DNA of 23,117 nucleotides from Eubacteriales bacterium (GTDB lineage: Bacteria; Bacillota; Clostridia; Peptostreptococcales; Anaerovoracaceae), in contig JAQXNW010000054.1 of assembly GCA_029098205.1 (NCBI GenBank), positions 1 through 23,117 of the forward strand, written 5' to 3'. The translations under genes were made by a program, and so were the position numbers. The notes under the pieces are model-generated. The model saw only the letters and a list, made by a program, of their open reading frames with translations, was not told the origin of the DNA and ran no database searches. Every line of letters begins with the position of its first letter. Position 1 is the first letter of the stretch. Positions 1 to 7,515 of this stretch are shown in pieces.

Positions 1-187
1 TCTTTGAAAAAAACTGATTCCGATTATCCATGATCCAAAAATCTCTATATTTTCGTTTCCGCCCTGTGCGGAATACCTGTTTCCCATTCAAAAGTATATA
101 CGAACTACTTCAAAAAGGCAAACTACCCGGACCTGCGGACAAAACGCCGGAATTTCGCAAAATTACCAAGTTCCCATAAGCCGGCTG

Positions 188-196
188 TGTTATAAT
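188..196 (+). promoter_or_regulatory. Extended -10 promoter directly before the first gene
   Basis: TGTTATAAT gives a TGn extension plus a perfect TATAAT at 191-196. The -35 region is poor, which is usual for extended -10 promoters. Only six bases separate the hexamer from the ATG at 203, so the expected transcription start falls on or next to the start codon. No Shine-Dalgarno sequence is present. The rest of 1-187 holds no gene that I can see, only a small hairpin TTCCGC/GCGGAA at 57-73. Confidence 0.6.
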
Positions 197-202
197 AATT
201 TT

Positions 203-571
203 ATGTTTAAAATAATCAGGAAGGCGGATATCATCCTCTTTTTCGCCCTGCTGGCCTTCGGGATTCTCCTCTCCTGGATTTCCGTACGAAGCGCCTCATC
301 CGGCGGACAGGTTCTGATCCGCGTACATGGGAAAGAATACGGGACCTATTCGCTTCATCAGGATCGAACAGTCACTGTGAAAAAAGACGGGCACCGGAAT
401 GTCATCAAAATTCAAGACGGCCAGGTCTGGATGGAATCTTCTACTTGCAAAAATCAAATCTGTGTGCATGAAGGGAAGATTTCCCGCACAAACCAAAGTA
501 TCATCTGTCTTCCGAACGAAGTCAGCGTAGAAATCATTGGCGGAAGGGACGGTTATGATGCGTTCTCGTAA
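203..571 (+). CDS. NusG domain II-containing membrane-anchored protein (EetA-like)
   Basis: A 122-residue protein with an N-terminal membrane segment at about residues 9-27 and an extracytoplasmic NusG-II domain at about 34-115. The family pattern is visible as C82 and C87 in TCKNQICVHEG and C102 in IICLPNEV. This is not the transcription factor NusG; it shares only the small beta-barrel domain. Such proteins are typically encoded beside a Gx-family transporter and, as I recall, correspond to EetA of flavin-based extracellular electron transfer loci. Here the last 17 bases overlap the next gene, implying co-translation. No ApbE flavinyltransferase or quinone gene is visible in the window, so the electron-transfer role is inference. 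The ATG at 203 has no Shine-Dalgarno and may head a leaderless mRNA. Confidence 0.85.
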   Translation: MFKIIRKADIILFFALLAFGILLSWISVRSASSGGQVLIRVHGKEYGTYSLHQDRTVTVKKDGHRNVIKIQDGQVWMESSTCKNQICVHEGKISRTNQSIICLPNEVSVEIIGGRDGYDAFS

Positions 572-1121
572 GCAGAAAAGCACCGGTTCCGGAGGCAGAA
601 CGGACCGGCGCAGGAAGACAGAGCGCCTGGCCTATTCCGCCTTGTTCGCGGCGCTCGCGATGATTCTGACCGCGGTGGATTCGATGATTCCATATAACGT
701 CGGGGCGCCGGGCGTAAAACTGGGACTCGCGAATTTAGTGATTCTCCTCGTTTTATATAAAATGGATCTCAAGTCCGCGGCATGGATCAATCTCATACGG
801 ATTCTCGCAGTCGGCTTCGCGTTCACAGGCGTTATGGCCATGGCCTATTCTCTGACCGGAGGATTTCTCAGCCTTCTGATTATGTGGGCGCTTAAGAAAA
901 CCGGGCGCTTCTCGATGATCGGCGTGAGCATGGCGGGCGGCGTATCCCATAATCTCGGCCAGATGGCTGTCGCTGCGCTGACGGTAGGAACCGGAAAGAT
1001 CTTTCTGTATTTTCCGATTCTGGTTTATACCGGAATTGCCGCAGGGATCTGCATGGGGATCATTGCCTGGGTTGTTTCGGCGAAAATTCCGGATCGTTTA
1101 TTTACGATTTCTGGAAATTAG
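555..1121 (+). CDS. Gx transporter family protein (heptaprenyl diphosphate synthase component I-like, EetB-like)
   Basis: An integral membrane protein of 188 residues with a basic N-terminus rich in Arg/Lys followed by about five or six hydrophobic segments. The motifs PGVKLGLANLV and GGVSHNLGQ are characteristic of the family annotated as Gx transporter or heptaprenyl diphosphate synthase component I, which resembles ECF S-components. A TTG at 537 extends the frame, but GGAAGGG at 542-548 is well placed for the ATG at 555, so I chose 555. It overlaps the upstream NusG-II gene by 17 bases, and the two are conserved neighbours in Bacillota. The substrate is unknown; a role in quinone or flavin supply to a membrane redox system is suggested by family context. 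The stop is TAG. Confidence 0.85.
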   Translation: MMRSRKQKSTGSGGRTDRRRKTERLAYSALFAALAMILTAVDSMIPYNVGAPGVKLGLANLVILLVLYKMDLKSAAWINLIRILAVGFAFTGVMAMAYSLTGGFLSLLIMWALKKTGRFSMIGVSMAGGVSHNLGQMAVAALTVGTGKIFLYFPILVYTGIAAGICMGIIAWVVSAKIPDRLFTISGN

Positions 1122-1144
1122 AAATATTCTATAAATTAAACTAT

Positions 1145-1182
1145 TTGTACCCGAACAAAAGAGGGTATATATATTCGGGAGG
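1145..1182 (+). promoter_or_regulatory. Leader of the aminopeptidase gene: promoter-like hexamers, alternative hairpins and SD
   Basis: TTGTAC (1145-1150) and TATATA (1168-1173) are 17 bases apart and could be -35/-10 hexamers. The SD GGGAGG lies at 1177-1182, eleven bases from the ATG at 1194. CCC at 1150-1152 can pair in two ways: TACCC 1148-1152 with GGGTA 1163-1167, or CCCGAA 1150-1155 with TTCGGG 1174-1179. The second covers part of the SD. A second -10-like hexamer TATAAA (1130-1135) upstream would place both stems inside the transcript. Confidence 0.35.
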
Positions 1183-1193
1183 ATTCTTACAGT

Positions 1194-3296
1194 ATGAAGA
1201 AAGAAATAGTGCAGCTTCAGCAGCTGATGGAGGAACGCGGCATTGATGTATACTTTGTCCCTTCCAGCGACGATCATAATTCCGAATACTTCGCGGACCA
1301 TTTCAAGTGCTGCGAATTTCTGACCGGATTCCGAAGCGAATCCGCCGAACTCGTACTGACTTGGGATTCGGCGAAGCTCTGGACAGACGGACGGTACTTC
1401 CTGCAGGCGGAGAAAGAGCTTGCGGGAACCGGGGTCGAACTGATGAAAATGGGAGAGCCGGGCGTTCCGACTGTGCAGCAGTATCTGACAGACCTCGTTT
1501 ACAACAGTCAGTATTTCAATCCGATGACCGGAAAGAAGGGATATGTGCTCGGGTTCGACGGCAGCGTTGTAAGCTCCGCACGGGAGCATTCTTTCCGAAG
1601 CGCTCTTTCGCCGCTGGGAGTTACACTCCGCACCGGATACGATCTCGTCGGTGAGGTATGGAGCAGCAGACCGAAGGATGTTCCGACGCACATCCACCGC
1701 CTTCCGCTGATTTCCTCCGGGAAACCCGCGTCCCAGAAGCTGGTCGATGTCATTCATGCCATGACAGAAGACGGCGCGACGCATCTTCTTCTCTCCGATC
1801 TTTCTGAAATCGCATGGATCACAAATCTCAGAGCTTCCGATATTCTTTATACGCCTGTTTTCTACAGCTTTCTGCTCATCAGTCTGGAGCAGGCAGAGCT
1901 GTTCGTAAAAGACGGCGCGCTTCCGAAGAATCCGGATGGGACGCTTCGCATTCCGTCTGATTATATCGACGGCTGGCATCCGAAGCAGGAGATAAAAACG
2001 TTGACTCCGGCCGCGCTTCAGGCGGCGCTTAAGAACCGGCCGAAACCGGAAGATCCGATGACGCCGTTTCAGATCGCGCGGAAGGAACTTGCGGAAGCGA
2101 AAGCCAGAAGAGCCGAAGCGGAATTCGAAGCTCCGGACCGAAGGCACGACGGGGGCGAATCCGCATACGGCGTTCCTGTTCACACTGCAAACCGCCCCAA
2201 GAAAGAAGAGCGTCCGACAGATCCGGAAGATCTATCTTTTCTCACGATCCGAAATTACAGCGAAATCGAAGACGCTCTGGCGTCTCTTCCGGAAGGATCG
2301 GTCATCTGGTACGATCCGGAGACTACGCCGGCAAAAGTCGCAGAAGCCATTCCGGACAGCGCTTCTTCCATCCGCAGGGAAACTCCGGTCCGCATCCGTA
2401 AATGCATAAAAAACAAAATAGAGATTCAGAGCACGCTGGAAGCGCACATCCGTGACGGACGGGCGATGGTAGAATTCATACATTGGCTGAAGACATGGAG
2501 AGACACGACCGCGAAGCTTCGGAATGCGCCGAAGCTTACGGAAATGGACGCGGCTGAAAAACTGAATTCCATCCGGCTGAAACAGCCCGGGTGCTTTGAT
2601 CTCAGCTTTGAAACGATCGCAGGATACGGTCCGAACGGCGCCATCATTCATTACGCGCCTTCCCGGGAACACGATGCGGTGCTCCGGCCGGAGGGATTTC
2701 TTCTGGTGGACAGCGGCGGACAGTATCTTCAGGGAACAACCGACATTACCAGGACCATCGCGCTTGGACGGCTTACGCCCAAGATGAAAGAGTATTATAC
2801 CTATGTCCTGAAATCGCACATCGCTCTGGCTAATGCGGTCATTACGCCGGACACAACCGGATCCGGGCTGGACACGTTGGCCAGACGGCCGCTTCGGGAT
2901 CACGATCTGGATTTCAACCACGGCATCAGCCATGGTGTCGGGCACGTTCTCAGCGTTCATGAAGGGCCGAACGGCATCCGCCGCTCCGCGCGGGAGCTTC
3001 GAATCGGACCGGGAATGATCCAGTCCGACGAGCCGGGCGTTTATATCGCCGGCGAATTCGGAATCCGGATTGAAAACGAAATCATCTGCACAGAAAACGA
3101 AGACGGAAATTACTGCTTCATCCCGATTACATACTGCCCGTATGAACGGGAGGCGATTCTTCCGGAGCTCCTGAGCGACGAGGAAATAGACTGGATCAAT
3201 TCCTACCATCAGGCTGTTTATGACGTTCTTTCGCCGAGAATCGACGATTCTCTCCGTGGATTCCTGAAAGAGGAAACCGCTCCGATCGAACGGTAG
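1194..3296 (+). CDS. Xaa-Pro aminopeptidase (aminopeptidase P, M24 family)
   Basis: This enzyme removes an N-terminal residue preceding proline; it is a cytosolic metalloenzyme. The three-domain long form is visible: creatinase-type N-domain at about 1-150, a second creatinase-like domain at about 165-390, and a C-terminal pita-bread catalytic domain. All five metal ligands are present with the spacing of aminopeptidase P: D506 (VDSGG), D517 (TTDITRT), H580 (GISHGVGH), E613 (SDEPGVY) and E627 (RIENE). VHEGP at 588-592 follows. At 700 residues it is longer than the roughly 600-620 usual for this form. The excess is a charged, Ala/Glu/Arg/Pro-rich stretch at about residues 271-345 in the second domain. 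The start is an ATG with GGGAGG upstream and the stop is TAG. It probably serves peptide catabolism. Confidence 0.95.
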   Translation: MKKEIVQLQQLMEERGIDVYFVPSSDDHNSEYFADHFKCCEFLTGFRSESAELVLTWDSAKLWTDGRYFLQAEKELAGTGVELMKMGEPGVPTVQQYLTDLVYNSQYFNPMTGKKGYVLGFDGSVVSSAREHSFRSALSPLGVTLRTGYDLVGEVWSSRPKDVPTHIHRLPLISSGKPASQKLVDVIHAMTEDGATHLLLSDLSEIAWITNLRASDILYTPVFYSFLLISLEQAELFVKDGALPKNPDGTLRIPSDYIDGWHPKQEIKTLTPAALQAALKNRPKPEDPMTPFQIARKELAEAKARRAEAEFEAPDRRHDGGESAYGVPVHTANRPKKEERPTDPEDLSFLTIRNYSEIEDALASLPEGSVIWYDPETTPAKVAEAIPDSASSIRRETPVRIRKCIKNKIEIQSTLEAHIRDGRAMVEFIHWLKTWRDTTAKLRNAPKLTEMDAAEKLNSIRLKQPGCFDLSFETIAGYGPNGAIIHYAPSREHDAVLRPEGFLLVDSGGQYLQGTTDITRTIALGRLTPKMKEYYTYVLKSHIALANAVITPDTTGSGLDTLARRPLRDHDLDFNHGISHGVGHVLSVHEGPNGIRRSARELRIGPGMIQSDEPGVYIAGEFGIRIENEIICTENEDGNYCFIPITYCPYEREAILPELLSDEEIDWINSYHQAVYDVLSPRIDDSLRGFLKEETAPIER

Positions 3297-3328
3297 TATT
3301 TCACGATGTTTTCTTTATGAGTCAAACC

Positions 3329-3365
3329 GAACGGGCCGCCGCTTTTGAAATGCGGCGGCCCGTTC
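3329..3365. terminator. Perfect inverted repeat between convergent genes, likely bidirectional terminator
   Basis: GAACGGGCCGCCGC at 3329-3342 and its exact complement at 3352-3365 flank a nine-base loop, giving a 14-bp GC-rich stem. It lies between the aminopeptidase stop and the stop of the convergent VWA gene. The T-tracts on either side are short, so efficiency is uncertain, but position and stability fit shared termination. Confidence 0.7.
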
Positions 3366-3378
3366 ATTATTTAAAGGG

Positions 3379-3468
3379 AAGCCTCTGTCACGGATAAGGC
3401 TCCTGTCACGAACCAAGCTTCTATTCAGGACCAGCTTCTGCACCGGACCGATCCGCTGCATCAGTCCA
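3379..3468. repeat. Five degenerate ~18-bp tandem units ending across the VWA stop codon
   Basis: Units run 3379-3395, 3396-3414, 3415-3432, 3433-3450 and 3451-3468 (17, 19, 18, 18 and 18 bases). Units 1 and 2 share CTGTCACG; units 3 and 4 share AGCTTCT and GGACC. The fifth unit contains the TGA stop of the minus-strand VWA gene (3461-3463). The array therefore extends from the gene's 3' end into the spacer. Confidence 0.6.
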
Positions 3469-4657
3469 GAGGGCACCGCTTTGACCCGGAGCCCCGGAGA
3501 AGCTCGTACATCGCATCCTTCAGTCCGTCGATGCTGAGCCGGAACATCGGAAATACTTTCTCAATCTCTATAAAGGATTCTCCCATCCACCGGATATCCG
3601 CATCCCGTTCCTGCGGATGAAGCCAGACGCTTCGGCTGTACTGATCCCGGAACCGGCGGAACCAGGTAAGCCCGCCCACGTGCCCTCTCCCGGATCCTCC
3701 TGTCAGTTCATACAGCGCCATATCCGCGTCTCCGACAAAAATCACGCGGTATTCTCCTGAAATATTTTTAAGAATCCAATCTGTCTTAACCGTTTTTTCC
3801 GGATCGATGGAAGGATCCGTATAAACGACAGACTCCAGACAGTTGTGGAAATAGTAGATTTTAAGATCCTTGAACGAATTCGCTTTATGGAGCGACTGAA
3901 ACAGAAGGCTTAAAAGCTGTTCATAGGGTTTCATCGATCCTCCCGAATCCATCAGAACCATCAGCTTCAGCCTGTTTTTTCTGGGCGGCTGCATCGTAAT
4001 ATCCAGGATTCCGCCTCTTCGGCAGGTATTCTGAACCGTCCCGTATATATCCAGTTCCTCCTCGGAGGTATCCATTTTCCGGGACATCTCCCGAAGAAGA
4101 CGAAACGCCATTTGAAACTGGCGGGATTCAAGCGCTGAGTCCGTTCTCCAGTCCCTGAATCTGCGGGAACCCCGCGCGTGAATAATGGATTTCCCGCCGC
4201 TTCCCTGCACGCCTGCGCTGCTCCCCATCGTTCCGACGCTCAAATCTCTGCCACTCATGCCCGGACTGTCTGACCCCGCGGAGACTTGACCCGAAGCATC
4301 CTCGGAATCCGCCGCAAGCCTCACTGAAAGCGCCTTCCGAATCTCGGAGTCATCAAGACCCCGCACTTCCATATATCCGGAGAAATATTCAGAAACCGCC
4401 TCCGGATGATGAAGGAGCTCCTCCATCTCCCGGCGGAGCTCATCCGAAGAAACGTCCTTGAAAAACTGGTAGAACAGCTCTTCGAACTTGTCATAATCTG
4501 ACTCTTTTTTTACAAGAAGCGTTCTCGCGAGGATGAAAAACCCCCGAAGAGTCTGTCCATGAAGTCCAAGACGCATCCCTTCCATTAAGCTCAGCCAGTC
4601 ATCCATAGAAACCTTGATTCCGCCGCTTCGAAGAAGCAGCAAAAAATCCAGAAACAT
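3461..4657 (-). CDS. VWA domain-containing protein, CoxE-like
   Basis: A 398-residue soluble protein. The N-terminal half is helical and matches CoxE-like proteins of the MoxR-associated VWA group. A low-complexity Gly/Ser/Asp linker spans about 112-158, and a von Willebrand A fold follows from about 228. The MIDAS motif appears as D237-x-G-x-S241 (MDSGGSM), a variant of DxSxS also seen in this family, with a later acidic loop FVGDAD around D310. Its ATG overlaps the stop of the upstream MoxR ATPase by one base (TAATG), so the two are translationally coupled. MoxR/VWA pairs act together in metal-cofactor insertion or complex assembly; the client here is unknown. Confidence 0.88.
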   Translation of the reverse strand: MFLDFLLLLRSGGIKVSMDDWLSLMEGMRLGLHGQTLRGFFILARTLLVKKESDYDKFEELFYQFFKDVSSDELRREMEELLHHPEAVSEYFSGYMEVRGLDDSEIRKALSVRLAADSEDASGQVSAGSDSPGMSGRDLSVGTMGSSAGVQGSGGKSIIHARGSRRFRDWRTDSALESRQFQMAFRLLREMSRKMDTSEEELDIYGTVQNTCRRGGILDITMQPPRKNRLKLMVLMDSGGSMKPYEQLLSLLFQSLHKANSFKDLKIYYFHNCLESVVYTDPSIDPEKTVKTDWILKNISGEYRVIFVGDADMALYELTGGSGRGHVGGLTWFRRFRDQYSRSVWLHPQERDADIRWMGESFIEIEKVFPMFRLSIDGLKDAMYELLRGSGSKRCPLD

Positions 4658-5490
4658 TATTTCAGTCCTCCGAAGCCGGATTTTTTCACAGTTTCAAGAT
4701 CCTCATCCTTTTTCAGGAGGAAACCCGCAAGCGGAAGATCCTGTCTGAGCCGGTCCGTCGGAAGCCCGCTCAGCTTAAGGGCACGGATCCAGTCCAGAAG
4801 TTCGCTTGTGCTCGGCTTTTTCTTAAGTTCAAAATAATCCCGGACATAGAAAAAGGCGTCGAGAACCTGGTCGATGAGCTCATTCTCGATATCCGGATAA
4901 TGCGAAAGAAGGATATCCCGCATCATTGCTTTGTCCGGAAATTCGATGTAATGAAACGCGCAGCGCCGGAGAAACGCGTCCGGAAGCTCCTTCTCCGCAT
5001 TCGATGTAATGATGACGATCGGGGGATATTTCGCCCGAATCGTTTCATCCGTCTCCGGGATATAAAACTCTATGCGGTCCAGCTCCCAGAGGAGATCGTT
5101 CGGAAACTCCAGATCCGCCTTGTCGATCTCGTCAATCAGAAGCACGCACTGCTCATCCGCCGTGAAAGCTTCACCGATTTTTCCCATCTTGATATAATTC
5201 TTTACATCATTCACGCCTTCGTTGCCCAGCTCGCTGTCATAAAGGCGGCGGACTACATCATACTGATACAGCCCATCCTGTGCCTTTGTCGTGGATTTGA
5301 TGCTCCAGGCGATCAAAGGCTTCCCCAATGACTCCGCGATCGCTTCCGCAAGCGCGGTCTTTCCTGTGCCGGGTTCGCCTTTCACAAGCAGGGGCTTTTT
5401 CATGGCAATGGCAATATTTACGGTTGTTTTCAGGTCCTCGCTGACAATATACTGATCGGCTCCCTGAAATTGATATACGCTTTCAGACAT
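4657..5490 (-). CDS. MoxR family AAA+ ATPase
   Basis: A compact 277-residue AAA+ protein with Walker A GEPGTGKT (38-45), Walker B VLLIDEIDKAD (116-126), sensor 1 ITSN (161-164) and an arginine-finger candidate in DAFLRRC (R175/R176). The lid domain includes STSELLDWIRAL. MoxR ATPases form hexameric rings that remodel clients with a VWA partner, here the next gene overlapping by one base. The ATG at 5490 has GGAG seven bases upstream. A terminator of the upstream pyrophosphatase gene (5587-5618) separates the transcripts, so this pair must have its own promoter within about 5491-5586; I see no convincing consensus there. Confidence 0.93.
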   Translation of the reverse strand: MSESVYQFQGADQYIVSEDLKTTVNIAIAMKKPLLVKGEPGTGKTALAEAIAESLGKPLIAWSIKSTTKAQDGLYQYDVVRRLYDSELGNEGVNDVKNYIKMGKIGEAFTADEQCVLLIDEIDKADLEFPNDLLWELDRIEFYIPETDETIRAKYPPIVIITSNAEKELPDAFLRRCAFHYIEFPDKAMMRDILLSHYPDIENELIDQVLDAFFYVRDYFELKKKPSTSELLDWIRALKLSGLPTDRLRQDLPLAGFLLKKDEDLETVKKSGFGGLK

Positions 5491-5494
5491 TTCG

Positions 5495-5529
5495 TATCTC
5501 CATGTACCTCATATGTACTCCATGTATCC
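5495..5529. repeat. Three short ~10-bp tandem units carrying repeated SD-like GGAG before moxR
   Basis: On the plus strand TATCTCCATG (5495-5504), TACCTCATATG (5505-5515) and TACTCCATG (5516-5524) are followed by a partial TATCC. Read on the coding minus strand these give TACATGGAG-type units, so two copies of GGAG and one GAGG lie in the leader. Only the closest GGAG is properly spaced for the start codon. Confidence 0.5.
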
Positions 5530-5586
5530 AGCAGGGTCATGTCGGGTTTCCCAAGGGTGTTCCGCGAAATGAACCCCGTAAATCAG

Positions 5587-5618
5587 AAAAAAGGCAGACG
5601 GCAATCATGCCGCCCGCC
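5587..5618 (-). terminator. Rho-independent terminator of the pyrophosphatase transcript
   Basis: On the minus strand GGCGGGCGGCA, a four-base loop TGAT and TGCCGTCTGCC form an 11-bp stem (5618 to 5593) followed by six Ts (5592-5587). Two of the pairs are G-U on the minus-strand RNA and would be A-C mismatches on the plus-strand RNA. The element therefore acts for the minus-strand gene. Confidence 0.85.
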
Positions 5619-5718
5619 TCCTGTTATTCGTTCATCGCGCTCGTCCGCTTCTTCGAAGGACTGCGCCGAAAGCCTTGCAGCTCCGAAGCCATGCGGCCGG
5701 TTATGCCCAAGGTTACGC

Positions 5719-7380
5719 TCAGTCGATCGCCTGCATCAGCGGCGGAATCATCTGCTTTTTCCGGCTGACAACGCCAGAGAGGAGAATCCCGTCCTCTCCC
5801 GGTTTCTTTTCGACATCAAACGCGGATTCCAGAACTTCTTCCGCTTTCTCACCGGCGTAAATCACGCGGCTGCTCTGATCTGCGATGCTTGTCGCCATAA
5901 AGAAGCACATGTCGGTATTATCCTTCGCCAGAGTCGATTCCATATACGGCTTCACAAGCTCCACCGCCTGCTGGAGGTTATCCGGACTCATATAGCTTCC
6001 CTGTCCGACGCCGAACCGGATATCACCCTTCGTGAAGATCTTGAAATCTCCATAGAATACATCCTCTGCAGTCCGTCCTTCCAGACTCTCCCCCGCGCTG
6101 AACATTTCCAGCGCATGCTGGTGCGGGTCAACGCCGGCAATCTTCGCAAGCGTTTCAGCCGCCTTCACGTCCTTATCGGTGCATGTCGGCGAACGGAAAT
6201 CCAGCGTATCCGAAAGAATCGCGCTTAACATAAGTCCCGCGGTTTTCGGATCGATGGCGATCTGATTTTCCTGATACATGCCATAAATAATTGTCGCCGT
6301 GCATCCAACCGGCTTATTGACAAACTGGATCGGATTCTTCGTTTCGATATTTCCGATTTTATGGTGATCGATGATTTCCAGAATCTGCGCCTCTTCAAAT
6401 CCATCCACGCACTGCGTCTTTTCGTTATGATCGACCAGAATCATTTTCTTTCCCGTTTCCGTAAGGAGACTGGAGCGGTCGATCACACCGATGTATCTTC
6501 CGTCTTTCCCCGAAACAGGGAATGCGATATGGCGGCTGGACTGCATCACGGTGCGGACATCATCAACCCGGTCTTCCGTATCAAAGAGAACCAGATCCTC
6601 TTCTCCCGTCATAAATGCGCGGACCGGCGCACTCTCCGCGATTCTTCTAGCGCATGCGTATGTATCGAACTCCGTCGAAATCACAGTCACGCTGCGCTTC
6701 TTCGCTTCTTCCAGAACCGCATCCGACACATTTCCGCTCAGGCATACGATCAGAATGGCGCATCCGCCCTCGATCGCCGCAAGCTGTGCGTCTTCACGGT
6801 TGCTGACGATCAGAATGCTGCCTTCTTCCGCCTTTGCCTTAATAAGTCCGGCGTCTCCGGCGCCTACCAGAATCTTTCCGGACTCGATGACCGCATCCGC
6901 GTTTCCGGTAAGAACATTCCCGTGAAGAATATCCAGCACGTTCTTGAGCGGCGTCTTGGAAACCGCCAGAACTTCCGGATCCAGGTTGTCCATGTTTCCC
7001 TTCGCGATGTCATTCAGCGTGATAAGGCCCGCGATTTCTCCGTTTTTCCGGACGATCGGCTGGCTCTTCGCATTTGCCTCCCGCATCGCCTTCCATGCAG
7101 CGCGCATGCTGGTTTCTTCCGTAATCGGAACGATCTCATCGATCTCCAGATCTCCGACCTGCGTAGCGACACTGGATACGAATTTCGGCGCTTCTGCGCC
7201 AAAGCGCTTTAATACATACGCGGATTCCAGGCTGACATCTCCGGCGCGGCAGGCCACGTATCTCTTTCCATCGTTCATCTGGTTTTTCAGATTCGCATAT
7301 GCGATCGTAGAGCAGATCGAATCCGTATCCGGATTCTTATGCCCGATGACGATGACTTCATTGCTGTCATTAATTTTCAA
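5719..7380 (-). CDS. Manganese-dependent inorganic pyrophosphatase, family II, with CBS and DRTGG domains
   Basis: Hydrolyses pyrophosphate to phosphate in the cytosol. The DHH fold is marked by H14, D18 and D20 in GHKNPDTDS and by DHHK at 338-341, the Mn/Co ligands of family II enzymes. At 553 residues it is the long regulatory form: two CBS modules (about 72-125 and 258-310) surround a DRTGG segment (about 130-245), all inserted in the N-terminal DHH domain. Members of this subfamily are inhibited by AMP/ADP and activated by diadenosine polyphosphates. The start is TTG at 7380, supported by GAGGG seven bases upstream. The gene follows alaT on the same strand across a repeat-filled 112-base spacer and ends before a clear terminator. 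Confidence 0.93.
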   Translation of the reverse strand: MKINDSNEVIVIGHKNPDTDSICSTIAYANLKNQMNDGKRYVACRAGDVSLESAYVLKRFGAEAPKFVSSVATQVGDLEIDEIVPITEETSMRAAWKAMREANAKSQPIVRKNGEIAGLITLNDIAKGNMDNLDPEVLAVSKTPLKNVLDILHGNVLTGNADAVIESGKILVGAGDAGLIKAKAEEGSILIVSNREDAQLAAIEGGCAILIVCLSGNVSDAVLEEAKKRSVTVISTEFDTYACARRIAESAPVRAFMTGEEDLVLFDTEDRVDDVRTVMQSSRHIAFPVSGKDGRYIGVIDRSSLLTETGKKMILVDHNEKTQCVDGFEEAQILEIIDHHKIGNIETKNPIQFVNKPVGCTATIIYGMYQENQIAIDPKTAGLMLSAILSDTLDFRSPTCTDKDVKAAETLAKIAGVDPHQHALEMFSAGESLEGRTAEDVFYGDFKIFTKGDIRFGVGQGSYMSPDNLQQAVELVKPYMESTLAKDNTDMCFFMATSIADQSSRVIYAGEKAEEVLESAFDVEKKPGEDGILLSGVVSRKKQMIPPLMQAID

Positions 7381-7400
7381 AGTATTTCCCTCGCTTCCTT

Positions 7401-7515
7401 CTCATCGGCGGATGATCCGCCTCCGAATGTCTCCAAATCATCTGCCGATGATATGTCTTCAAGTCATCTGCTGACAATACGTCTCAGAGTCTCTACTGAT
7501 GATATGTCTCCAGGA
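7401..7515. repeat. ~26-bp degenerate tandem repeat derived from the 3' end of the AlaT-like gene
   Basis: Units at 7438-7463, 7464-7489 and 7490-7515 are each 26 bp, and a rearranged fourth copy lies at about 7401-7437. The core GATGATATGTCT is identical at 7447-7458 and 7498-7509; the middle copy reads GACAATACGTCT (7473-7484). The last unit is the final codons and TAG stop of the minus-strand aminotransferase gene. The copies lead up to the pyrophosphatase ribosome binding site and make up most of the spacer. Confidence 0.7.

Noticed and set aside
1098..2183. Long minus-strand open frame (361 codons) opposite the aminopeptidase gene
   Set aside because: Its translation is Arg/Cys/Phe-rich without family motifs, while the plus strand encodes a full M24 enzyme with all metal ligands.
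2232..3209. Minus-strand open frame (325 codons) opposite the aminopeptidase catalytic domain
   Set aside because: Shadow of codon bias in the real gene; no start signals or domains.
5470..6228. Plus-strand open frame (252 codons) over the end of the pyrophosphatase gene
   Set aside because: Crosses the terminator and antisense of a well-supported gene; composition is not protein-like.
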